This document shows, in pieces, positions 55,157-62,359 of a stretch of 64,000 nucleotides of DNA. Position 1 is the stretch's first letter; each line of letters starts with the position of its first letter. The stretch is taken from the NCBI GenBank assembly GCA_903824665.1, contig CAIJXT010000026.1, positions 1 through 64,000 of the forward strand, written 5' to 3'. Both the position numbers and the translations under genes were made by a program. The notes under the pieces were generated by a model. It was not told where the DNA came from. It saw only the letters and a list, made by a program, of their open reading frames with translations, and ran no database searches. The DNA comes from an uncultured Bacteroidota bacterium. Its GTDB lineage: Bacteria > Bacteroidota > Bacteroidia > Chitinophagales > Chitinophagaceae.

Positions 55157-55993
55157 ATGAAGCAGTTATTCGACAACGTATCTGCCGGATGCAGCAAACT
55201 GGCCACGAGAACCTACAGTACCAGCTTTTCGCTGGGCATACATTGCCTCAGCAAAACCATACATGCCCCTATCTACGCTATCTACGGCTTCGTAAGGTTT
55301 GCAGATGAGATCGTAGACTCTTTTCATGATTTCAATAAAAAGGAGCTGTTCTACGAGTTCAGAGAAGAAACCTGGCGCGCTATTGGGAGAGGAATCAGCA
55401 TGAACCCCATTCTGAACAGCTTTCAGGATGTGGTGAACAAGTACAAAATTGACCACGACCTGATTGCCACCTTCCTGCGGAGTATGGAGATAGACCTTGA
55501 AAGGACTGCCCACTCTGGCGAGACTTACGACGAATATATTGTAGGATCGGCGGAGGTAGTGGGCCTGATGTGCCTGAAAGTATTTACGGGTGATGATGAC
55601 AACCTTTACACCAGCCTGGTACCTGCTGCCCGCAAATTGGGTGCAGCCTTTCAGAAAGTCAATTTCCTGCGCGATATCAAGGCCGACTACGAACACCTGG
55701 GCAGGGTATACTTTCCGGGTGTAGCCTTCGGATCTTTTTCAGAGCATGACAAAAAGCGTATCGAAGACGATATAGAAAACGACTTTCGCGAGGCGTTTGA
55801 AGGCATCAAAAAACTGCCGGGCAATGCACGGTTTGGAGTGTATGTAGCCTATATGTACTACCGCACACTTTTCAACAAGATACGCAGCGTATCACCATCA
55901 CGTATTCGCGAACAACGGGTACGTATTTCGAACCATCGCAAAATTGGCCTGCTGGTAACATCTTATTTCAGGCACAGCTTCAGCATTCTTTAA
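55157..55993 (+). CDS. crtB: Phytoene synthase
   Basis: Condenses two geranylgeranyl diphosphates to phytoene. Two Asp-rich motifs are visible: the first at DEIVD (50-54), the second in KVNFLRDIKADY. RTYSTSFSLGI and GAAFQKVNFLRDI are typical of the squalene/phytoene synthase fold. 278 residues, normal. The GGPP synthase gene is not in the window. It lies 10 bases before idi. Confidence 0.95.
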   Translation: MKQLFDNVSAGCSKLATRTYSTSFSLGIHCLSKTIHAPIYAIYGFVRFADEIVDSFHDFNKKELFYEFREETWRAIGRGISMNPILNSFQDVVNKYKIDHDLIATFLRSMEIDLERTAHSGETYDEYIVGSAEVVGLMCLKVFTGDDDNLYTSLVPAARKLGAAFQKVNFLRDIKADYEHLGRVYFPGVAFGSFSEHDKKRIEDDIENDFREAFEGIKKLPGNARFGVYVAYMYYRTLFNKIRSVSPSRIREQRVRISNHRKIGLLVTSYFRHSFSIL

Positions 55994-56003
55994 ATCCGCA
56001 CCC

Positions 56004-56528
56004 ATGGAACGAGTAGTATTAGTAGACGAACAGGACAACGAAACCGGCCTGATGGAAAAACAGCAGGCACATATAGAAGGAAAACTCCACCGAGCTATCT
56101 CTGTCTTTGTATTCAACACAAAACACGAACTGCTGCTGCAGCAGCGCGCCGGTGGCAAGTACCACTCTGCACTGCAATGGACCAACACCTGCTGCAGCCA
56201 TCCGCGCAGTGGCGAGGATGTGGCTACAGCAGCAGCCCGCCGTCTTATGGAAGAGATGGGCATATCCTGCACACTCACTCCTGCATTCACATTTGTATAC
56301 CGTGCCGACCTCGGCAACGGCCTTACCGAACATGAGTTTGACCATGTGTTTACCGGCATCTGCGACGACCCGCCGGTACCCGACACCGAAGAGGTGGCCG
56401 ACTGGAAATATATCCCGGCAGATGAGCTGCTCAGGAGTATGGCAGCCAATCCTGGCAGGTACACACCCTGGTTCAGACTATGTGTAGACAACCATTACGA
56501 ATCACTTTTTACCAATAGCAAAATATGA
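56004..56528 (+). CDS. idi: Isopentenyl-diphosphate delta-isomerase (type 1)
   Basis: Nudix-type enzyme that interconverts IPP and DMAPP to supply prenyl precursors. Visible motifs: NTCCSHPRSGEDVATAAARRLMEEMG (with catalytic Cys, His ligands and the Nudix Glu residues) and GLTEHEFDHVF (EHExDH metal/catalytic site). 174 residues, normal. Its stop overlaps the next gene start by four bases (ATGA), so they are translationally coupled. It is cotranscribed within the carotenoid operon. Confidence 0.95.
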   Translation: MERVVLVDEQDNETGLMEKQQAHIEGKLHRAISVFVFNTKHELLLQQRAGGKYHSALQWTNTCCSHPRSGEDVATAAARRLMEEMGISCTLTPAFTFVYRADLGNGLTEHEFDHVFTGICDDPPVPDTEEVADWKYIPADELLRSMAANPGRYTPWFRLCVDNHYESLFTNSKI

Positions 56529-56995
56529 AAACATACACACTACAGCGCGAGCAGTTGCTACCTATATCCATCGACGAAGCATGGGCTTTCTTCTCAACAC
56601 CTGCAAACCTATCTGAGATCACCCCACCGGAAATGCAATTCGAGATACTGAGCGATGTGCTGGGCAAACCAATCTTCAATGGCATGCGCATCAACTACTT
56701 TGTACGCCCGCTGCTGAACATAAAGATGAAATGGACCACCGAGATAACCGGTGTAGATGCCCCCCATATGTTTACCGACCGGCAAGAGCGCGGCCCATAC
56801 AGTCTGTGGGAGCATACCCATACCTTTGTTCCCGCACCCGGTGGCACTCTTATGACAGACCAAATAAAATACGCCCTACCTTTGGGCATTCTGGGCTCCA
56901 TAATGCATGGCATAGTGGTAGAAAAAAAATTAAAGAACATATTTGACTTCAGGGCAAAAAAGCTTGCTCAACTATTCGGGAAACAAAAGAAATAA
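56525..56995 (+). CDS. SRPBCC-family protein within the carotenoid operon
   Basis: A 156-residue SRPBCC protein: LLPISIDEAWAFFSTPANLSEITPPEM at the start, then beta strands and TDQIKYALPLGILGSIMHGIVVEKKLKNIFDFRAKKLAQLF, as in family members annotated as cell-division inhibitor-like or ligand-binding proteins. It overlaps idi by 4 bases and precedes crtZ by 5 bases. Such genes are frequent in bacterial carotenoid clusters; the role is unknown, perhaps carotenoid or isoprenoid handling. Confidence 0.8.
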   Translation: MKTYTLQREQLLPISIDEAWAFFSTPANLSEITPPEMQFEILSDVLGKPIFNGMRINYFVRPLLNIKMKWTTEITGVDAPHMFTDRQERGPYSLWEHTHTFVPAPGGTLMTDQIKYALPLGILGSIMHGIVVEKKLKNIFDFRAKKLAQLFGKQKK

Positions 56996-57000
56996 CCAAC

Positions 57001-57474
57001 ATGTGGCAGACAAACTTATTGATCACAATAGCGTCCTTTCTGTGTATGGAGGCTGTTGCCTGGCTTACACACAAGTATGTAATGCATGGGTTGCTGTGGA
57101 ACCTGCATGAGGACCACCACAAGAAAAACCCGTCTTCATTCTTTGAGAAAAACGACTACTTCTTTCTCATTTTTGCCATCCCGGGTATACTGTGCCTTGC
57201 AGCAGGCATATACGGCACATACACCCATCTGGCATTTATAGGGCTGGGTATTACCATCTATGGTTTTGCCTACTTTATGGTGCACGATATATTCATTCAC
57301 CAGCGTTTCAAGTTCTTCCGCAATGCCGACAACTTCTACTTCCGTGCCATAAGGCGGGCACACAAAATGCACCACAAACATCTGGGCAAGGAAGACGGCG
57401 AGTGCTTTGGTATGCTGTGGGTGCCACTAAAGTACTTTGCTGAAGCTATGAAAAGAAAACAAACACATGCCTGA
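57001..57474 (+). CDS. crtZ: Beta-carotene hydroxylase
   Basis: Membrane non-heme di-iron hydroxylase adding 3-hydroxyl groups to beta-carotene to give zeaxanthin. The His boxes are HKYVMH (24-29), HEDHH (36-40), HDIFIHQRF and HKMHHKH. Four hydrophobic helices flank them. 157 residues, normal for CrtZ. Its 3' end overlaps the cyclase gene by 8 bases. Confidence 0.93.
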   Translation: MWQTNLLITIASFLCMEAVAWLTHKYVMHGLLWNLHEDHHKKNPSSFFEKNDYFFLIFAIPGILCLAAGIYGTYTHLAFIGLGITIYGFAYFMVHDIFIHQRFKFFRNADNFYFRAIRRAHKMHHKHLGKEDGECFGMLWVPLKYFAEAMKRKQTHA

Positions 57475-58201
57475 CCGCTACCTGTACCTGCTGGTAGATG
57501 CAGGATGCCTGTTGTTTCCGCTGGCCTTTTCGTTTCACCCGCACTTCAGGTTTGTGACACAGTGGCGGCACTTTGTGTTACCGTGCCTGTTTACAGCGGC
57601 CTTCTTCCTTGTCTGGGACGCGCTCTTTACCCGCGCCGGCATCTGGAACTTTAACCCACGATATGTAACCGGCATTCATCTGTACAACCTACCCATTGAG
57701 GAGTGCCTGTTTTTCCTGTGCATACCCTATGCCTGTGTATTCACCTACTACTGCCTTGGCCTGTACGTGCCGCTTACACGCTTTACCCGGGTGGCTGAGC
57801 TCATTACGTTTGTGCTTATTGGTTTGCTGCTCAGTGTTGCCGCTACCAATCTGTACAAGCTCTACACGTCCGTCACCTTCTCGCTGCTGGCCTGCCTGCT
57901 GATGTTGCTGGTAGTGCGGCGGGTACAATACATGGCGGCATTCTACACCACCTTCCTGCTTATACTGCTACCCTTCTTCCTGTCCAACGGCATACTTACG
58001 GGTGCCTTTACGCAAGAGGCTGTAGTACGCTACAACGACGCCCACAATCTGGGTATCCGCATGGTCACTATACCGTTTGAAGATACCTTTTATGGTATGC
58101 TGCTGCTGCTGCTGAACGTAGCAGGTTACGAGTATATGAAAACACGATCGGCAGGTGCTACGGCCCGCCAGATAATGGGTAATAACAAGCACACCAAATA
58201 G
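57467..58201 (+). CDS. Lycopene cyclase, fused CarR-like domain type
   Basis: A 244-residue membrane protein with two copies of the heterodimeric lycopene cyclase domain (crtYc and crtYd equivalents fused). Each half has an acidic motif: the first [15 protein letters not shown] (PxEE), the second [15 protein letters not shown] (PxED). Seven or more helices. It closes lycopene ends to beta-carotene, completing the substrate for crtZ. It overlaps crtZ by 8 bases. The stop is followed directly by the tRNA-Leu promoter. Confidence 0.88.
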   Translation: MPDRYLYLLVDAGCLLFPLAFSFHPHFRFVTQWRHFVLPCLFTAAFFLVWDALFTRAGIWNFNPRYVTGIHLYNLPIEECLFFLCIPYACVFTYYCLGLYVPLTRFTRVAELITFVLIGLLLSVAATNLYKLYTSVTFSLLACLLMLLVVRRVQYMAAFYTTFLLILLPFFLSNGILTGAFTQEAVVRYNDAHNLGIRMVTIPFEDTFYGMLLLLLNVAGYEYMKTRSAGATARQIMGNNKHTK

Positions 58202-58232
58202 TTTGGTTTTCTGATTATTTTTTTTACCTTTG
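58202..58232 (+). promoter_or_regulatory. tRNA-Leu promoter: -33 and -7 boxes
   Basis: TTTG (58202-58205), a 19-base spacer and TACCTTTG (58225-58232) match both Bacteroidota promoter elements at the correct spacing. The -33 box begins at the base after the cyclase stop codon, so no terminator separates the operon from the tRNA. Confidence 0.7.
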
Positions 58233-58256
58233 CGCTCCCTGACACAAACCACACCT

Positions 58257-58340
58257 GCCCAGGTGGCGAAATTGGTAGACGCACTGTGTTCAGGTCGCAG
58301 CGTCCGCAAGGATGTGCTGGTTCGAATCCAGTCCTGGGCA
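58257..58340 (+). tRNA. tRNA-Leu (anticodon CAG)
   Basis: An 84-base class II tRNA: acceptor stem GCCCAGG/CCTGGGC, anticodon stem CTGTG/CGCAG with loop TTCAGGT (anticodon CAG), a long variable arm, and T loop TTCGAAT closed by CTGG/CCAG. The discriminator base is A and CCA is not encoded. It reads CUG codons. It lies 55 bases past the cyclase gene. Confidence 0.95.
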
Positions 58341-58354
58341 CAATACCAAAGCTT

Positions 58355-58392
58355 GAAACCCCTGTAAACACTCGTTTTCAGGGGTTTTTTGT
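58355..58392 (+). terminator. Rho-independent terminator after tRNA-Leu
   Basis: AAACCCCTG (58356-58364) pairs with CAGGGGTTT (58379-58387), followed by TTT and more T. It begins 15 bases after the tRNA 3' end. Confidence 0.85.
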
Positions 58393-58582
58393 TTGTATTT
58401 GTAACCGTTTTGTAACGACCCCTCGAATTTTATCGGCTTTTACTTGTTTTAAGTAATTCAGCTAATCTGTTTGCTTCAAAGAACTGCTATTGCTATTACA
58501 AACTTAATATTTGTAACGATTGAGTGTATGATATATGGGGTTCAAATGCAGGCTCAGCCCTTGTATTAAGACAAGGGGCAAA
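58393..58582. other. AT-rich junction next to tRNA-Leu: TTTGTAAC repeats and a T-arm-like stretch
   Basis: TTTGTAAC occurs at 58398-58405, about 58409-58416 and 58510-58517. GGTTCAAATGCAGGCTC (58539-58555) resembles the tRNA T-arm and 3' sequence GGTTCGAATCCAGTCCT with several mismatches. A hairpin GCCCTTGT/ACAAGGGGC lies at 58557-58579. No integrase gene is seen in the window. Confidence 0.35.
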
Positions 58583-58613
58583 AACAAAAGGGATTGAATT
58601 CAATCAATCCCTT
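58583..58613 (-). terminator. Terminator for the 96-residue minus-strand gene
   Basis: AAGGGATTGA (58588-58597) and TCAATCCCTT (58604-58613) form a 10-bp stem; read on the minus strand it is followed by TTTTGTTTTTG. It lies 23 bases past the stop. Confidence 0.78.
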
Positions 58614-58636
58614 AATGTTAGAAATGTTTTGCAAGA

Positions 58637-58927
58637 TTATATTTGCGGGTAATTTCTCGATATCCACTCCCTTATTCCGCCATGTGTTCTGGTGTCCGAT
58701 GGTACTCTTTCTCTTATTATCCTTTCCAGTCTTTGCATTGGAAGGATATTATTCTCATCCCATCCCCATAGATACGCACAACGATTGATAAAGTATAACA
58801 TCTCGTAACCCTCGTGTCGATTTAGCAGAGTGCTATCTGGTTTGCCAGTAATTTTTGGATTGTCGTTACTGGAGCCAGCATTCCATTTATAGTCTGTGTA
58901 GACCATGTTGCTTTTTGTGTAAGCCAT
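58637..58927 (-). CDS. Conserved-looking small protein of unknown function
   Basis: A 96-residue protein, starting MAYTKSNMVYTDYKWN and ending in an Arg-rich helix (LERIIRERVPSDTRTHGGIREWISRNYPQI). Neither a signal peptide nor a membrane helix is present; a Trp/Tyr-rich middle (YLWGWDENN) suggests a compact fold. I cannot name a family. It is supported by an own terminator and by reading direction shared with the two small genes to its right. Confidence 0.6.
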   Translation of the reverse strand: MAYTKSNMVYTDYKWNAGSSNDNPKITGKPDSTLLNRHEGYEMLYFINRCAYLWGWDENNILPMQRLERIIRERVPSDTRTHGGIREWISRNYPQI

Positions 58928-58951
58928 TTTTAATAATAATTGATAACGTTA

Positions 58952-58981
58952 ATAAAAAAGGGCTGGGTGTAAACAGCCCTT
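58952..58981 (-). terminator. Terminator for the 48-residue gene
   Basis: AAGGGCTG (58958-58965) pairs with CAGCCCTT (58974-58981); read on the minus strand a TTTTTTATT run follows. It begins 9 bases past the stop of the small gene. Confidence 0.82.
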
Positions 58982-58990
58982 GTTAAACTC

Positions 58991-59137
58991 TTAACTACGT
59001 AAGGATGAAATACCGACTAATATTAGTGCAAAGACAGCGCAAACAGAAATAACTGTTGCCAGTTCGCCTTTAGCCTTAAAGCCGATATTTTTATAACTTA
59101 CTTCAACCTCATTGTTTTTAAATAAAGTGACTTTCAT
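58991..59137 (-). CDS. Small (48-residue) single-helix membrane protein
   Basis: From the minus-strand ATG at 59137 the frame encodes MKVTLFKNNEVEVSYKNIGF, then a short linker and one hydrophobic helix (ELATVISVCAVFALILVGISS) ending LRS. It has a polar N-terminus, one helix and a short C-terminal tail. It has its own terminator. I recognise no family. Coding is supported by a clean helix and the terminator. Confidence 0.6.
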   Translation of the reverse strand: MKVTLFKNNEVEVSYKNIGFKAKGELATVISVCAVFALILVGISSLRS

Positions 59138-59212
59138 GTTATTTAATTTTATTAAAAATTGTCTTCTTCATCACACCTCGAAGTTTCAGCGACTGTCTTT
59201 ATAGAAATACAG

Positions 59213-59383
59213 TTATTCTTCTCTAACCCCTTTAAACTTTCCGCCTGTAGTTTTGTTGTCCATGAACTTGCCAGTATTGGCATCTCTTTTGACATACAAA
59301 CCTGTTTTGGGGTTCTGTACCTGGGAGCGTTCTCTTACAGCTCCATTGCGATGTCCATCGCCTGCTTTTCCATTTTTTGCCAT
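59213..59383 (-). CDS. Small (56-residue) basic protein with K/G-rich pattern
   Basis: From the minus-strand ATG at 59383 it encodes a hydrophilic protein: MAKNGKAGDGHRNGAVRERS, then QVQNPKTGLYVKRD, then FMDNKTTGGKFKGVREE. Gly, Lys and Arg dominate, with no hydrophobic core, so it may bind nucleic acid. I recall similar short proteins as common in Bacteroidota accessory regions, but cannot name a family or function. The minus-strand -7 box TATCTTTG lies 20 bases upstream. Confidence 0.65.
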   Translation of the reverse strand: MAKNGKAGDGHRNGAVRERSQVQNPKTGLYVKRDANTGKFMDNKTTGGKFKGVREE

Positions 59384-59403
59384 TGGTTAAAAATTTTGTT
59401 CGA

Positions 59404-59411
59404 CAAAGATA
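59404..59411 (-). promoter_or_regulatory. -7 promoter box for the 56-residue gene
   Basis: Minus-strand TATCTTTG, exact -7 consensus, 20 bases before the ATG. A possible -33 ATTG lies 22 bases further upstream. Together with the XRE promoter it makes a divergent control region of about 150 bp. Confidence 0.5.
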
Positions 59412-59490
59412 AGTGTATAAACCTAACAAAAATCAATTTTGTTACAATCACACACCTTTTATTTATGAACACTTTTTCAACATTTGGTAT

Positions 59491-59521
59491 TTTGTTACTC
59501 ACAAGAAAATGCCTACATTTG
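59491..59521 (+). promoter_or_regulatory. Promoter of the XRE-ImmA operon: -33 and -7 boxes
   Basis: TTTG (59491-59494), a 19-base spacer and TACATTTG (59514-59521) form a complete Bacteroidota promoter. ATG 59535 is only 13 bases past the -7 box, so the leader is very short. Confidence 0.7.
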
Positions 59522-59534
59522 CACACCGAAAAAA

Positions 59535-59882
59535 ATGCCACTTAAGGACTTATATACTATTGTTGGGAAACGAGTAAGATCGTATCGAGATATCAAGGGC
59601 TTAACTCAAGCCGACATCTCAGAAAAAACGAAAATCAATAGAGCTACCATTTCAAATATTGAATCGGGGAAGCAACAAGTCAGCCTGCAATATCTTTACT
59701 TAATTGCACGGGAATTAGATACTGAAATCTCTACCTTTCTCCCTTCACTAAAGGAACTGAACATTTCTGAAGAAGACAATCTTACTTTAATTAATGAACA
59801 TCTTAACGAACAGGATGTTGATGATGTCACAAAAAATAGTATATTAGAGTTGCTAAATAGAAAGCCCAAAAATGATAAATAA
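59535..59882 (+). CDS. XRE-family helix-turn-helix regulator
   Basis: A 115-residue protein beginning at ATG 59535. The helix-turn-helix covers residues about 7-62 (VGKRVRSYRDIKGLTQADISEKTKINRATISNIESGKQQVS), a typical XRE repressor core. A C-terminal acidic helical part of about 50 residues follows. It overlaps the ImmA/IrrE gene by 11 bases, the usual arrangement in which the metalloprotease can cleave or antagonise the repressor. Confidence 0.92.
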   Translation: MPLKDLYTIVGKRVRSYRDIKGLTQADISEKTKINRATISNIESGKQQVSLQYLYLIARELDTEISTFLPSLKELNISEEDNLTLINEHLNEQDVDDVTKNSILELLNRKPKNDK

Positions 59883-60414
59883 TCTTCTTGAAGCTAAGGC
59901 AGAGAAATTATTAGATGATGCTGGCTGCTACACTATACCTGTTGATGTTATATGTTTAACAGACTTCTTAAAAATTCGAGTGGAAGCAATGCCACTTCAA
60001 TCAGACATTTCAGGTTTTCTTGGAATTACTAATGACAACATTGTTATCGGCTATAATAAAACGCAAAGCCATGAAAGGAGACGTTTTACAATTGCCCATG
60101 AAATAGCCCATTATCGTCTTCATGCGGGAAAAGATATGCCGTTGTTTATTGATCGGGATAAAAAACCTGAACAGAGGATTATGTTCAGAGATGCAACTTC
60201 TTCTACTGGTGAGTTTATTAAAGAGCGTGAAGCAAATGCTTTCGCCGCAGCTTTATTAATGCCTAAATCCTTAGTTGAACAGGAATTCAAATCGTCCAGC
60301 AAAGGCTATATTCAAGATACTATAAAAGAGTTATCAGCGAAGTTCCAAGTAAGTGTGCAGGCGATGAGTATCCGTTTAGCTAATTTGGATATAATTGACG
60401 CCAATGCCTACTAA
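59872..60414 (+). CDS. ImmA/IrrE family metallo-endopeptidase
   Basis: A 180-residue zinc protease: HEIAHYRLH (residues about 75-83, HExxH ligands with catalytic Glu) and KEREANAFAAALLMP (the downstream Glu ligand). This is the family that inactivates phage-type repressors. It is translationally coupled to the XRE gene by an 11-bp overlap. It may regulate the accessory region's mobile or defence genes; its target is unknown. Confidence 0.92.
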   Translation: MINNLLEAKAEKLLDDAGCYTIPVDVICLTDFLKIRVEAMPLQSDISGFLGITNDNIVIGYNKTQSHERRRFTIAHEIAHYRLHAGKDMPLFIDRDKKPEQRIMFRDATSSTGEFIKEREANAFAAALLMPKSLVEQEFKSSSKGYIQDTIKELSAKFQVSVQAMSIRLANLDIIDANAY

Positions 60415-60751
60415 TATGCATGTTATTTGTCGGCATATTAGAACAAACATACTATGCGTACCCGTAAAATACATGACATGGTGTAATTTATTTTGGTTGC
60501 AAGTAGGTTTATCGGTATCACGATTTTAGTTTTTCTCATTGCGTTCTATTGCGTTTTCACAGTCTCATTTATTATGGCTATTGCACCGAAACAAAGTGGT
60601 CGGTGTATATCAACATAATACTGGAGATAAAACAGCAACAAATAAGTAGCCCGTAACGGACGTTTATTTTGTCGTTACGGGCTTGTGTTTCGTTTTGTCG
60701 GCAAGTGCTTCGGTCGGTATAGTATTTGCCCGTAAACACCGTCTTTCCTTT
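60415..60751. other. Gene-free stretch after ImmA
   Basis: About 340 bases with no credible reading frame. It holds the 10-bp hairpin described separately and scattered GCCCGTAA words. Nothing else was recognised. Confidence 0.5.
60649..60682. terminator. Hairpin, probable terminator of the minus-strand lipoprotein gene
   Basis: GCCCGTAACG (60649-60658) pairs with CGTTACGGGC (60673-60682), loop rich in T. It lies between the convergent ImmA and lipoprotein genes. Neither side has a long T-run. Confidence 0.5.
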
Positions 60752-61135
60752 CTATTTGCTGGTAATGGTAATTAGCTTTTCAGTCCCACGTGCCAGTGTT
60801 ACCTCATATTTTTGGGTTATGTCAAATGCTTTTGTAGCTGTGTTCAATGTAGCACCGTTGCTACGGTCATTGATTGTATCGTTAAGCATTGTTACACCGC
60901 CCACTACTGCTGTAAGCACATCGTAGTCGCTCCCTGCTGTATCATTGCTAAGGTATTCCAAGCGTATCAGTAATTCCGTGGCAATTGTGCTTCCCTGGCT
61001 CTGGTTCACGGTTAACCTTACCTTGTTGGCTACTGTTTGAGTTTGAACGGGTGAGGTGTCGTTGCTACTATCCTCTTTCTTGCAACTTGCGATAGCTATT
61101 GAAAGTGCTGTAATAATTAGTGCTGCTTTTTTCAT
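60752..61135 (-). CDS. Small lipoprotein, unknown function
   Basis: A 127-residue protein with a lipoprotein signal, MKKAALIITALSIAIASCKKEDSSND, the Cys at residue 18 followed by a polar linker. The mature part (about 90 residues) is beta-rich: VRLTVNQSQGSTIATELLIRLEYL and EKLITITSK. No family recognised. It lies 44 bp after the 321-residue gene on the same strand. Confidence 0.72.
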   Translation of the reverse strand: MKKAALIITALSIAIASCKKEDSSNDTSPVQTQTVANKVRLTVNQSQGSTIATELLIRLEYLSNDTAGSDYDVLTAVVGGVTMLNDTINDRSNGATLNTATKAFDITQKYEVTLARGTEKLITITSK

Positions 61136-61179
61136 GTGGTTTTGTTTGTTTAATTTAGAAGATTATACCCTTTGTTATT

Positions 61180-62145
61180 TTATTGAGTTAGCCCTAATGC
61201 TTTGCCGAGGTGTTGAAGCCCATGTTTTTCGAGCCACATTTGACTTGGATCATCGGTACCTCCAATTTGATATTCAACAACGTTCCAGCTACCATTACGC
61301 AACTGTAGCAATGCAGAAACATCTTCGTCAAAAGTTCCATCATCAATCATTGCCTGATATGCCGTGGCTGTATAGTTTACTGGTGAATCATAGGTTTGTA
61401 TTGGCTTTGCCATTATTGCAGCCCAGCCATTGCTTTGTTGTATTCGAGTAACATTAAATTTTATTGATTGCTGCAATGCTTCTTCAACTGGCACTTTTAG
61501 TGCATTTAGGATTTCTTTTGTTTCATTCTCGGATATTTGCGCCTTTGCATAAGTCGGTCTATACAATACAATGTCCTGTTTTGCAAGCCATCCTTTTGAA
61601 ACATTACCCAACTTGTCGGTATATTCACAATACACATACCCATTGCATTCTTTTGTTGCAGTAAAATTATCACCCCGATATAAGTACTCACTTAAACTTT
61701 GATTACGTTCGGGATTTAGAGAAAAATACGCCCTTTTGCTCGCCACAGTGTATGGTTCATTAATGGAGATTTCACGCTTTGCAACTGCTGGTGCATTATC
61801 ATTTTCATATGCGGCGTTTTCTGGACTACTATCAGCATCGTGTGTAGGCTGATTTCCAAAAATTACATAGCCAGTAATGCAGGTAATTACGATTGCGATC
61901 ACAATTACACCTGCCGTTACACTACTTGCATTAGTTTCTCGCTCAGGCATTACATAGGTGTTAACGGCAAAAAACTGTTGCTGTTCATTCTTCCCTATGT
62001 TGTATTTTGCAAAGAGGCTTTCTATAAGCTTAAGTTCATGACCTTGATACTTGTCCAGAAGCTTAGGTACATCTGCCAGCTTATCGGGGTTGTGCTTCCG
62101 GTATATACCTTCTACTATTTGATGGTAATTGCTATAGGTCGTCAT
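61180..62145 (-). CDS. Single-pass membrane protein with SH3-like middle region
   Basis: A 321-residue protein. Residues 1-70 are a cytosolic helical part (YHQIVEGIYRKHNPDKLADVPKLLDKYQGHE), one transmembrane helix lies near 78-98 (VTAGVIVIAIVITCITGYVIF), then an extracytoplasmic linker and an SH3b-like stretch (YLYRGDNFTATKECNGYVYCEYTDKLGNVSKGWLAKQDI). The C-terminal 120 residues are unrecognised. Its start lies inside the end of the preceding gene (14-bp overlap), so the two form a unit. Confidence 0.72.
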   Translation of the reverse strand: MTTYSNYHQIVEGIYRKHNPDKLADVPKLLDKYQGHELKLIESLFAKYNIGKNEQQQFFAVNTYVMPERETNASSVTAGVIVIAIVITCITGYVIFGNQPTHDADSSPENAAYENDNAPAVAKREISINEPYTVASKRAYFSLNPERNQSLSEYLYRGDNFTATKECNGYVYCEYTDKLGNVSKGWLAKQDIVLYRPTYAKAQISENETKEILNALKVPVEEALQQSIKFNVTRIQQSNGWAAIMAKPIQTYDSPVNYTATAYQAMIDDGTFDEDVSALLQLRNGSWNVVEYQIGGTDDPSQMWLEKHGLQHLGKALGLTQ

Positions 62146-62359
62146 AATTGATTTGTTTTTTCTCTAACAATTCAATGACTGTGTTTCTAAATTCAATGGT
62201 TGCTTTATCTCGTGAGAAAGCGGTTAGTATCAAGCCCAACACAGGCGATAACACCAATGAAAGCATAAAGGCGGCAAAGAAGCCGATTTCTCTTTTAGTG
62301 CCAGCAACGCCAATAGTAATGCTTAAAGCAAGCCATACGGGAATCAGTATAATTTCCAT
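62132..62359 (-). CDS. Small two-helix membrane protein, coupled to the downstream gene
   Basis: From ATG 62359 it encodes 75 residues: MEIILIPVWLALSITIGVAG, a basic turn (TKREIG), FFAAFMLSLVLSPVLGLIL, then a charged tail (RDKATIEFRNTVIELLEKKQINYDDL). The frame is open for 48 more codons upstream, but that part looks non-coding. Overlap of 14 bp with the 321-residue gene indicates coupling. No family recognised. Confidence 0.65.
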   Translation of the reverse strand: MEIILIPVWLALSITIGVAGTKREIGFFAAFMLSLVLSPVLGLILTAFSRDKATIEFRNTVIELLEKKQINYDDL

